From: Planctomycetota bacterium
GTDB lineage: Bacteria; Planctomycetota; Phycisphaerae; UBA1845; PWPN01
Direction of reading: 5' to 3'
NCBI GenBank assembly: GCA_016209665.1
Contig: JACQVT010000844.1
Coordinates: 1 to 5,823 of the forward strand
DNA: 5,823 nt
A program made the position numbers and the translations under genes. Below the pieces are notes generated by a model. That model was not told the origin of the DNA. It saw nothing but the letters and a program-made list of their open reading frames with translations, and did not search any database. Within the stretch, counting starts at the first letter, position 1. Each line of letters opens with the position of its first letter. Positions 1-5,823 of the stretch are shown here, one piece after another.

Positions 1-1643
1 GCGTTCTTGAGCGTCTGCTTGCGGACGTAGTCGGCCGGGATGCGGTTGCGGTGGGCATTGGTGATCTCGATGTAGTAGCCGAAGACCTGGTTGTAACCCA
101 CCTTGAGCGAGGGGATTCCCGACCGCTCGATCTCGCGGGCCTGGTAATCCGCGAGCCATTGTCGGCCGTCGGCGCCGATGCCGCGGAGGCGATCGAGTTC
201 GGCGTCAAAACCGGGGGCGATGATGCCGCCTTCGTTTGTGACCGGGGGGGCGTCGGGGGCCAGCGACGATGTGAGATACCCGGCCAAGTCGTGCAGTCCG
301 CACATCGCGTCGCGCCGCACGGTCAGGAACAACGACAGGGCGGGGGCAGCGCGAGCTGCGACCGTCAGGGAGCGGTCGGCCTCCGGGGCGATTACCGGCG
401 CCACTCGCCGGGCGAGTTCGTCGAGTAGGGCGGCCACCTGCTCGACCGTCAGCAGGGTGCGCCCGAGGGCCACGAGGTCGCGGGGCGAGGCCCGGCCCAC
501 GCCCAGCCGCGCGGTGATCCGCTCGATGTCCGCCAGCAGCCGCAGTTCGCCCCGAATCTCGCCGAGCAGACGCACGTCGGCCAGCAGTTCGGTCACGGCG
601 TCCTGCCGCTCGCGGATGCGGGCCGCGTCGCGGAGCGGTGCCGCCAGCCATCGCCGCAGGTAGCGCGCCCCCATGCTCGTACTCGAGCGGTCGACCGCGG
701 CCAGCAGCGTGCCTTCCGCCGAGCCGCTGCGGAGGGTCCGCTCGATCTCCAGCGACCGCCACGTCGATTCGTCGATCGCGACGTAATCGCTCGGCTGGCG
801 GAGGTGGATGCTGACGATGTGGGCCAGCGAGGATTTCTGCGTCTCGGCGAGGTAGTCGATGATCACCGCCGCGGCGCACAGCGAGGCGTCCATTTCCTCG
901 AAGCCGAAGCCCCGCAGGGTCGCCACGCCGAAGTGGGAGTGCAGCCGCTGCTCGGCCTGGTGGGGCTCGAACTGGTGGGCCGGCCGGCGGCTGACCGCGG
1001 GGGCGCCGGCAACGCGACCGCCGCCCGTCAGTTGTTCGAGGATGCCGGCGAAAGGGTCGGCGGCGTCGATGCGGACCTCGGGCAGCAGGATTTCGGCCGG
1101 GGCCATCCGGGCCAGCTCGTCGAGCAGTTCCCGTTCGCCCAGCGTTTCGACCCCGAACGCCCCCGTGGAGAGTTCCACGAACGCCAGGCCCACCCCAGTC
1201 TTTCCGCGGCACAGGCACGCCAGGTAGTTGTCGGTCCCCTGGTCGAGCAGGGCGTCCTCGGTGAGCGTGCCGGGCGTGACGAAGCGGACGACCTCGCGGC
1301 GGACGACCCCCTTGGCCGCCTTGGGGTCCTCGACCTGCTCGCTGATGGCGACCTTGAAGCCGGCCCGCACCAGCTTGGTCAGATAGGACTCGAGGGCGTG
1401 GTAGGGGATGCCGGCCAGTGGGACCGGTTTGCCGTCGGGGCCCGCCCCGCGGCTGGTCAACGTGATGCCGAGCACGCGGGCGGCCGTCTCCGCGTCCTCG
1501 TAGAACGTCTCATAGAAATCACCCATGCGGAACAGCAGCAGGGCGTCCGGGGCGGCGGCCTTCTGCTCCACGTACTGCCGCATGGCCGGCGTGAGTCTTT
1601 CCGCCGGCATACGGGTCCTGCTGCTGGGCTCATGTTGCGTCAT
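1..1643 (-). CDS. mutS: DNA mismatch repair protein MutS, N-terminal 547 residues (C-terminus beyond the window edge)
   Basis: MutS is the cytoplasmic protein that recognises mismatches and small loops and recruits MutL. The minus-strand frame is open from ATG 1643 to the left edge. Residues about 17-125 are the mismatch-binding domain, with RMGDFYETFYEDA; F43 and E45 form the Phe-X-Glu mismatch wedge. Residues about 135-265 fit the connector domain, about 285-450 the lever/core, and about 455-547 the clamp, ending in VGYNQVFGYYIEITNAHRN and RKQTLKN, a strongly conserved MutS block. Known MutS proteins run to about 850-900 residues, so the Walker A/B ATPase and dimerisation parts are missing only because the window ends. 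No frameshift or stop is seen. The start is uncertain: ATG 1643 gives the longest frame (an in-frame stop lies upstream near 1685), but ATG 1610 (MPAERLTPAMRQY) has an AGGA five bases ahead and fits the predicted promoter better. Family assignment is secure. Confidence 0.97.
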   Translation of the reverse strand, partial: MTQHEPSSRTRMPAERLTPAMRQYVEQKAAAPDALLLFRMGDFYETFYEDAETAARVLGITLTSRGAGPDGKPVPLAGIPYHALESYLTKLVRAGFKVAISEQVEDPKAAKGVVRREVVRFVTPGTLTEDALLDQGTDNYLACLCRGKTGVGLAFVELSTGAFGVETLGERELLDELARMAPAEILLPEVRIDAADPFAGILEQLTGGGRVAGAPAVSRRPAHQFEPHQAEQRLHSHFGVATLRGFGFEEMDASLCAAAVIIDYLAETQKSSLAHIVSIHLRQPSDYVAIDESTWRSLEIERTLRSGSAEGTLLAAVDRSSTSMGARYLRRWLAAPLRDAARIRERQDAVTELLADVRLLGEIRGELRLLADIERITARLGVGRASPRDLVALGRTLLTVEQVAALLDELARRVAPVIAPEADRSLTVAARAAPALSLFLTVRRDAMCGLHDLAGYLTSSLAPDAPPVTNEGGIIAPGFDAELDRLRGIGADGRQWLADYQAREIERSGIPSLKVGYNQVFGYYIEITNAHRNRIPADYVRKQTLKN

Positions 1644-1657
1644 GGTGAATCGCGAGC

Positions 1658-1686
1658 ACTTTACGACATCAGCGACCGAATCTCAA
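1658..1686 (-). promoter_or_regulatory. Putative sigma70-type promoter for mutS
   Basis: Read on the minus strand, TTGAGA (1686-1681) is a 5/6 match to the -35 consensus and TAAAGT (1663-1658) a 4/6 match to the -10 consensus, separated by exactly 17 bases. Transcription would begin near 1651. That leaves only about 8 untranslated bases before ATG 1643, or about 40 before the alternative ATG 1610, which has an AGGA at 1619-1616. Prediction from sequence only. Confidence 0.45.
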
Positions 1687-1705
1687 CGAGGTGAGCGGAG
1701 CACAC

Positions 1706-1798
1706 CACGGTGGCCCTTGACACGCGGCCGACGCGTCGCGTCGCGGCCGAGGGCCGGCGGCTTCGCCGCTGCCGCGAGTCAAGGGTGGCCTTGCCGTG
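1706..1798. repeat. Long imperfect inverted repeat with GC-rich centre
   Basis: CCCTTGACACGCGGC (1714-1728) is matched by the reverse complement of GCCGCGAGTCAAGGG (1771-1785) at 14 of 15 positions. Outside this, CACGG (1706-1710) pairs with CCGTG (1794-1798) across unequal gaps of 3 and 8 bases. The 42-base centre has its own symmetry: the perfect palindrome CGACGCGTCG (1729-1738), and GCGGC-TTC-GCCGC (1757-1769), which can form a small hairpin. GGTGGCC also occurs as a direct repeat at 1709-1715 and 1784-1790. The element lies upstream of both divergent genes. It could be an operator, a dispersed palindromic (REP/BIME-like) element, or a cruciform-forming site. It lacks a T-tract, so a terminator is unlikely. 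Confidence 0.65.
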
Positions 1799-1974
1799 AA
1801 CGTCATCTTAGAATGGTCGCGGGCTTGGTCGGCCTACGGTTCCAGACGAAGTCACGCATATTCAGGCACGGCTCGGAGGCACCTCGCGAGCGCATGGGAA
1901 CGGCCGCGCGCCGGCGGTCGCGCCTCGTTGGGGGCCCGTGCATTTTTCCGGCAGCGCCGAGGCGCGTTCCGGAG

Positions 1975-1980
1975 AGGAGG
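1975..1980 (+). promoter_or_regulatory. Shine-Dalgarno sequence that sets the start of the dockerin protein
   Basis: AGGAGG lies four bases before ATG 1985 and seven bases before the adjacent in-frame ATG 1988. The second spacing is closer to optimal, so translation may begin at Met2. Either choice places a hydrophobic signal sequence at the N-terminus and argues against the upstream GTG 1796. Confidence 0.75.
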
Positions 1981-1984
1981 CTCA

Positions 1985-4573
1985 ATGATGACGGCAGATT
2001 GGGTCTGGTCATGCGGCGCCTTGCTGGTGTCCACACTGCTGTGGGCTGCTTCGACCGTCGACGGGCAATGGCAGCAGGCACCGGCATTTCCGGATCAAAC
2101 GCAGGGCCGTTTGTACGTGGCCGGCCTGAATCATCACGGCACGTTGTACGCGATCGGCGGCACGCCGTGGGGCAACGGCGCCGACATGGACGGGTTGGTG
2201 CACTACCTCAGTCCGGGCGTGTCGGCGTGGGCCTCCGCCTCCTTCCTGGGGGGCATGGGGCCGGTCGTTCATCAAGGCGTTGGAGTGGACAGCCTCGATC
2301 GGATCGTCGTATTCGGCGGCGTCGACAGCGAGAGCGGCGACCCCGGCCCCAACAAGGTCTACGACCCGATTGAGGGGCCGACTGCAAGTATTGCATCCCG
2401 CGGAGCGCTGGCGCCGGCTGACAATTTCGCGTTTTGCACCGACGATCAATCCCGGATTTACGCCCTGGGCGGCGGGCCGGGGCGGCTGGCCACCCTTGCC
2501 AACCCGAACCGTGCCTATGCGCAACGCTACGCCGGCGCCACGAGTACGTGGCAGCCGTTGGCGTCCATGGTCTCACCGGTCGCGGCGGCCGCGGCGGTGT
2601 ACGACGGGCAGGGGCACATCCTTGTCCTCGGTGGCTTCAACACGCTGGCGACGGCACGTTCCAGCAACGTGGCCCGCTACGACGTCGCCGCCGACACATG
2701 GTCGGACACGGCCATCCCCGACCTGCCGGTTGGATTGACGCACCTGCGGGCGGTGCTGGGCGCGGACCAGCGAGTGTATGCCATCGGCGGCGTGGCTGGC
2801 CCGGTGGCCGCCGGTACCGTCCAGAACGCGGTCTACGTCCTGGACTTGAACTCGAACACTTGGTCGTCGGGTCCGGGGATGATCACGCCGCGGGAGACGT
2901 TCGCCGTGGCCCTGAGTGACGACCACTACATCTATGCGATGGGCGGCGATGACGGGGCGGGCGGGACGTGGAAGGTTGAGCGGCTGTACACGCCGCCGTG
3001 CCCGGCGTTCGCGGAGCCGCCGGCGTCGACCGAGGTCTGGCAGGGGCAGGCGGCAGTGCTGACCGCCGTCGTGTCGGGGGGCGTGCCAATGACCTACCGT
3101 TGGCGCAAGGACGGCAGCGACCTGACCGACGGCCCGGCCGCGGGTGGCGGCACCATCGTGGGGGCGACCACGACGACGTTGGTCATTCAACCGGCCGGGT
3201 TGGCGGACGCAGGTCAGTACGACCTCGTCGCGACGAATCCCTGCGGGACGACGACCGGCGATCCGGCCACATTGACGATTCGTATTCCGCCCGCGATCCC
3301 GACGAATTGGACGGTGACGAACCTGCACCCGGCCTGGGCTCTGTTCTCGCGGGCCGATTCCATATCGGGTGGACAGCAGGTCGGCTCGTGCGGCATGAAC
3401 GTCGGCGGCTACAACAACCTCGATCAGCCGACGATCTGGTCGGGCACGGCATCGTCGGCGATCAATCTGACACCGTCGACCTCGGTCGGCGGTTACGCCT
3501 CGGCCACCACGGGCGATCGGCAGGCGGGCTGGTGGTGGTGGCCGTACTCATGCTATGTCAGCGGCCATTGGTACACCTGCTACTCCCGACAGGCGGCCGC
3601 GTGGTCGGGTTCGCCGGGCTCGCTCGTCAATCTTCAGGTGAGTGGCTGGGAGTACAGCCTGGCCGGCGATATGGACACCAACCAGATCGTGGGGACGGTC
3701 ACGACGGACGACGAGTCGGGCAACTACTACTCCCGGGCCGTTGTGTGGTCGCTGCCATCGTACTCGGTCACGTGGCTGCATCCGGCCTCGGTGTCCAACA
3801 GCTTAGCCAACGCGGTGGCGGACGGGCACCAGTACGGCCAGATCCATACGCCCTATCCGGGGCCGCAGGTGCGGGCCGCGATGTGGTCGGGTTCCGCCGC
3901 CAGCTTCGTCGACATGCACCCGGCGGGGGCCTCCCGCAGTTGGATTTCCGGGGCGGGGGACGGCGAGCAGGTCGGATCGGCGGAGTTCGCCGGCCAAGTG
4001 CACGCGGGCCTGTGGACCGGTTCGGCGTTGGGGTTCCAGGACATCAATCCGTCGGGGGCCACGGGCAGCGACGCCCAGGATACGCTGGGTGGCCTCCAGG
4101 TGGGTTCTGCGAGCCTCGGCACCGGGACGCACGCCGGCGTCTGGGCGGGGACCGCGGCGAGCTTCTTCGATCTGCATCCGTTCGTGCCGGCGGGGTTCCT
4201 GTCCTCCTACGCCCGGGGCTTGGACATCGACGCGGCGGGGCACATCACGGTCGTCGGGGCCGGATACAACGCGACCACCGGCCGAGAGGAGGCCCTCCTG
4301 TGGCGATACGAGCCGCACGTGCCGTCCGACCTGAACCACGACGCCCACGTCGACGCGGCCGACTTGGATATCCTGATCGCCTGCGGGACGGGGCCGGCGG
4401 TGCCCTACGACCCGATGCATCTGCCCGACGGCTGTAGGCTCGTGCCGATAGATGACGGGACGATCCCCGCCGATTTCGACCGCGATCGCGACGTCGATCA
4501 GAACGATTTCGCGGCGTACCAACGATGCTACAGCGGGTCCCTCGCGGCGCCGGATCCGGGCTGCGCCGGGTAG
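1985..4573 (+). CDS. Secreted multidomain protein: Kelch propeller, Ig-like domain, seven-unit Trp repeat, C-terminal dockerin
   Basis: An 862-residue protein predicted to be exported. Residues 1-27 are a signal sequence with hydrophobic core CGALLVSTLLWAAS; its n-region lacks Lys or Arg, which is unusual. Six Kelch motifs follow, LYAIGG (54), IVVFGG (107), IYALGG (158), ILVLGG (212), VYAIGG (264) and IYAMGG (316), spaced 51-54 residues apart, as expected for a six-bladed beta-propeller. Residues about 340-433 are Ig-like, with core Trp373 and a D408-x-G-x-Y412 motif. Residues 442-772 are seven tandem units of 43-55 residues, most opening WSG or W-x-G, resembling HAF-type extracellular repeats. 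Residues 782-793 (DLNHDAHVDAAD) and 830-841 (DFDRDRDVDQND) are two dockerin calcium loops with Asp/Asn at positions 1, 3, 5 and 12. No catalytic domain is visible. Binding of a ligand or surface partner is inferred; substrate unknown. It converges with the permease gene 31 bp downstream. Confidence 0.9.
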   Translation: MMTADWVWSCGALLVSTLLWAASTVDGQWQQAPAFPDQTQGRLYVAGLNHHGTLYAIGGTPWGNGADMDGLVHYLSPGVSAWASASFLGGMGPVVHQGVGVDSLDRIVVFGGVDSESGDPGPNKVYDPIEGPTASIASRGALAPADNFAFCTDDQSRIYALGGGPGRLATLANPNRAYAQRYAGATSTWQPLASMVSPVAAAAAVYDGQGHILVLGGFNTLATARSSNVARYDVAADTWSDTAIPDLPVGLTHLRAVLGADQRVYAIGGVAGPVAAGTVQNAVYVLDLNSNTWSSGPGMITPRETFAVALSDDHYIYAMGGDDGAGGTWKVERLYTPPCPAFAEPPASTEVWQGQAAVLTAVVSGGVPMTYRWRKDGSDLTDGPAAGGGTIVGATTTTLVIQPAGLADAGQYDLVATNPCGTTTGDPATLTIRIPPAIPTNWTVTNLHPAWALFSRADSISGGQQVGSCGMNVGGYNNLDQPTIWSGTASSAINLTPSTSVGGYASATTGDRQAGWWWWPYSCYVSGHWYTCYSRQAAAWSGSPGSLVNLQVSGWEYSLAGDMDTNQIVGTVTTDDESGNYYSRAVVWSLPSYSVTWLHPASVSNSLANAVADGHQYGQIHTPYPGPQVRAAMWSGSAASFVDMHPAGASRSWISGAGDGEQVGSAEFAGQVHAGLWTGSALGFQDINPSGATGSDAQDTLGGLQVGSASLGTGTHAGVWAGTAASFFDLHPFVPAGFLSSYARGLDIDAAGHITVVGAGYNATTGREEALLWRYEPHVPSDLNHDAHVDAADLDILIACGTGPAVPYDPMHLPDGCRLVPIDDGTIPADFDRDRDVDQNDFAAYQRCYSGSLAAPDPGCAG
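3308..4300 (+). repeat. Seven tandem protein repeats (43-55 residues each) inside the dockerin protein
   Basis: Translated units begin at Trp residues 442, 485, 540, 588, 634, 677 and 720, with lengths 43, 55, 48, 46, 43, 43 and 53; the next Trp is 773. The clearest units are 5-7, for example WSGSAASFVDMHPAGA and WAGTAASFFDLHPFVP, with a middle G-x-QVGSA block and an end H-A-G-x-W. Unit 2 carries an insertion with four consecutive Trp (TGG x4 at 3530-3541) and two Cys (523 and 532) that could form a disulphide. Seven units suggest a seven-bladed propeller; this is inferred from count and length only. The DNA copies have diverged, so this is a protein-level repeat. Confidence 0.8.
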
Positions 4574-4604
4574 GGGGACAGTGTCAGGCCGCCGGCGGCG
4601 CGGG
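4574..4604. other. Convergent intergenic gap with a GC palindrome
   Basis: Only 31 bases separate the stop of the rightward dockerin gene from the stop of the leftward permease gene. GCCGCCGGCGGC (4588-4599) is a perfect 12-base palindrome, and just before the stop CGGCGC (4545-4550) can pair with GCGCCG (4563-4568). Neither is followed by a T-tract on either strand, so no intrinsic terminator can be called with confidence. Termination may be Rho-dependent or lie inside the opposing genes. Confidence 0.3.
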
Positions 4605-5798
4605 TCATCCCTTGATCCCGGTGGTGGCGATGCCGCGGATGAACGTCCGTTGGGTGAAGAAGAACAGGACGATGATGGGCAGGCAGACGAGCGTGCTGGC
4701 GGCCATGAGGCTGGTCCAGTCGACGCCACCCTGCTGCGACTGGTAGGACTGCAAGCCGAGCGACAGCGTGTAGGTCTCGCGGCGAGTCAGATAAACCAGC
4801 GGCCCGAGAAAGTCGTTCCAGGCGTACAGGAAGTGGAACAACGCCACGACGGCCAGGGCCGGCCTGCTCAACGGCAGGATGATCCGCCAGAAGATGGCGA
4901 ACTCGCTGCAGCCGTCGATGCGGGCGGCCTCGGACAGCTCGCGAGGGATCGTCAGGAAGAACTGCCGCAGCAGGAAGATGTTGAACCCCGTCCCCAGCGC
5001 CGGCGGCACCCACAACGGCAGCAGCGTACCCACCCAGCCCAGATGCTTGAACAGGGCATACGTCGGCACCATCAACACGGGGAACGGCACCATCATCGTG
5101 GCCAGCGTCACCGCGAACAGCACGCCGCGGCCGCGCCAGGGGATCTTGGCGAGGCTGTAGGCGGCCAGGGCCGAGCTGATGACCGTGCCGAGCACCCCCA
5201 GACCGCAGACGATCAGCGAGTTGCGCAGATAGATGAAGAACACGGGAACCCGCCGCGGACCGAGGAACGGAATCCAGACGTCGGCCATGCCCATCCTGCG
5301 GATGGCCAGGGGGTAGTTCTCCCAGAACAGCCGCGTTTCGGCGTGGATCTGTTCGGGCGGCAGCAGGTCCCATTCGGCCGGGGCGTCGATCTCTTCGGTG
5401 TTCAGCCGCTGCTTGACGTAGTACCAGCCGGGCTCGGCTCGGTGCAGCAGCCGGGCCTGCAACCACTGGGTTTCACCGGCGACGACCATGCGGGCCTTGC
5501 CGTCCCGGTAGTCGTCCGGGCCGACGATGCGCTTCGTGCCGGCTTGGAGTCCCTCCTCGAGGACCACGACCAGCGCCGGCGCGGCCAGCGGCTCGTTCTC
5601 GCGGACGACCGGCTGTTCGCGGCCGCCCAGCCGGGCGTAGTAGTCTCGCGGCACCCACCGCGGCGGCAGGGTGTTCGTCTGCTCGATCGGCTTGAGCGAC
5701 GTGCTCAGCATCCAGAGGAACGGGAATACGAACGCGGCACTGCCGGCCAGCAGGAGCACGTAGACGAGAAACCGGCCATAGGCGGTGCGGGGTTCCAT
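4605..5798 (-). CDS. Carbohydrate ABC transporter permease, MalG/UgpE type, with a large insert after TM1
   Basis: Inner-membrane subunit of a binding-protein-dependent sugar importer (CUT1-type by similarity). Likely membrane segments: 9-31, 188-216, 225-246, 259-281, 315-336 and 364-384. The cytoplasmic EAA loop that docks the ATPase is intact: EAARIDGCSEFAIFWRIILP from E290, with G296 and P309. FHFLYAWNDFLGPL (321-334) and the C-terminal RTFIRGIATTGIKG are also typical of the family. Usual length is about 270-300 residues; this one has 397, because residues about 44-158 form an extra hydrophilic segment between SLKPIEQ and the family's usual ENYPLAI block. By topology that segment is extracytoplasmic. 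ATG 5798 is fixed by an in-frame TGA two codons upstream; no Shine-Dalgarno is visible. Partner permease, binding protein and ATPase are not in the window, and the minus-strand upstream side lies off the right edge. The sugar is unknown. Confidence 0.95.
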   Translation of the reverse strand: MEPRTAYGRFLVYVLLLAGSAAFVFPFLWMLSTSLKPIEQTNTLPPRWVPRDYYARLGGREQPVVRENEPLAAPALVVVLEEGLQAGTKRIVGPDDYRDGKARMVVAGETQWLQARLLHRAEPGWYYVKQRLNTEEIDAPAEWDLLPPEQIHAETRLFWENYPLAIRRMGMADVWIPFLGPRRVPVFFIYLRNSLIVCGLGVLGTVISSALAAYSLAKIPWRGRGVLFAVTLATMMVPFPVLMVPTYALFKHLGWVGTLLPLWVPPALGTGFNIFLLRQFFLTIPRELSEAARIDGCSEFAIFWRIILPLSRPALAVVALFHFLYAWNDFLGPLVYLTRRETYTLSLGLQSYQSQQGGVDWTSLMAASTLVCLPIIVLFFFTQRTFIRGIATTGIKG

Positions 5799-5803
5799 GA
5801 GTC

Positions 5804-5823
5804 AAGTGAGAAGTGAGAAGTGA
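5804..5823. repeat. Heptanucleotide tandem repeat (AAGTGAG) at the window edge
   Basis: AAGTGAG occurs at 5804-5810 and 5811-5817, then AAGTGA at 5818-5823, so at least 2.9 perfect copies reach the end of the window and may continue. On the permease's coding strand this reads as a pyrimidine-rich TCACTTC repeat ending six bases before the ATG, where a ribosome binding site would be expected. A frame through it ends at TGA (5804-5802), so it could alternatively be the tail of an upstream gene. Confidence 0.7.

Larger units (their letters stand above)
1644..1984. other. Divergent intergenic region between mutS and the dockerin-protein gene
   Basis: This 341-bp stretch separates two genes that read away from each other. 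It holds the putative mutS promoter on the left, a long imperfect inverted repeat in the middle (1706-1798), and an AGGAGG ribosome binding site at the right end. For the rightward gene, TAGAAT at 1809-1814 is a 5/6 match to a -10 box, but no good -35 lies 16-18 bases upstream, so that promoter is weak or uses another sigma factor. If it is used, the leader is about 165 bases. The frame of the rightward gene stays open back to a GTG at 1796, but that stretch is Arg/Ser/Ala-rich with no domain character and precedes a hydrophobic signal sequence, so I treat it as non-coding. I see no tRNA, riboswitch or small RNA gene. Confidence 0.6.

Noticed and set aside
205..1218. Long minus-strand frame rich in Arg, Pro and Gly
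   Set aside because: It lies inside mutS in another frame, has the composition of a GC-rich shadow, and shows no family motif.
804..1694. Plus-strand open frame of 296 codons opposite mutS
   Set aside because: Antisense to a well-conserved MutS coding region, with no recognisable domain and no ribosome binding site of note.
1717..1745. Plus-strand promoter using TTGACA at 1717-1722
   Set aside because: The -35 match is perfect, but the sequence 17 bases downstream is GTCGCG, nothing like a -10 box, and the hexamer is part of the inverted repeat.
1706..1798. Transposon-derived element with target duplication
   Set aside because: The GGTGGCC direct repeats overlap the inverted arms instead of flanking them, and there is no transposase, so a mobile-element call is unsupported without further copies.
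1796..1984. N-terminal extension of the dockerin protein from GTG 1796
   Set aside because: The frame is open, but the translation is low-complexity Arg/Ser/Ala, would bury the signal sequence, overlaps the inverted repeat, and ignores the AGGAGG just before ATG 1985.
2998..4437. Plus-strand frame of 479 codons overlapping the dockerin protein
   Set aside because: Arg/Gly-rich frameshifted shadow; the overlapped frame has clear domains throughout.
4545..4599. Intrinsic terminator between the convergent genes
   Set aside because: GC stems exist but no T-tract follows on either strand, so I only note the palindrome.
4452..5816. Plus-strand frame of 454 codons opposite the permease
   Set aside because: Gln/Arg/Glu-rich antisense of a clear ABC permease with intact motifs; it exists because of GC-rich codon bias.

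Overview
The window is GC-rich and holds three protein-coding genes, two of them clear family members. The best guess for the source is a member of the Planctomycetota, possibly Phycisphaerae-like. The reason is the secreted protein in the middle: it combines propeller repeats, an Ig-like domain and a C-terminal dockerin whose second half (DFDRDRDVDQNDF, then YQRCYSG and a DPGCAG end) is a style common in that phylum. This is an inference from protein style, not from a phylogenetic marker.

Layout. Positions 1-1643 (minus strand) are the N-terminal 547 codons of the mismatch repair protein MutS; its ATPase half lies off the left edge. Positions 1644-1984 are a divergent intergenic region. It carries a plausible sigma70-type promoter for mutS, a long imperfect inverted repeat (1706-1798), and a strong Shine-Dalgarno sequence for the rightward gene. 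Positions 1985-4573 (plus strand) encode an 862-residue secreted protein: signal peptide, six Kelch motifs, Ig-like domain, seven tandem units that each start with Trp, and a dockerin with two calcium loops. After a 31-bp convergent gap, positions 4605-5798 (minus strand) encode a MalG/UgpE-type sugar ABC transporter permease with an unusual insert of about 110 residues between its first two membrane segments. The right edge (5804-5823) is a heptanucleotide tandem repeat immediately upstream of the permease.

The genes do not form one operon: mutS and the dockerin protein diverge, and the dockerin protein and the permease converge. A shared job in polysaccharide use by the dockerin protein and the sugar permease is possible, but only their closeness suggests it. 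I see no CRISPR array, RNA gene, transposase, toxin-antitoxin pair or defence system. The points most worth a second look are the double-propeller dockerin protein, the insert in the permease, and the inverted repeat between the divergent promoters.
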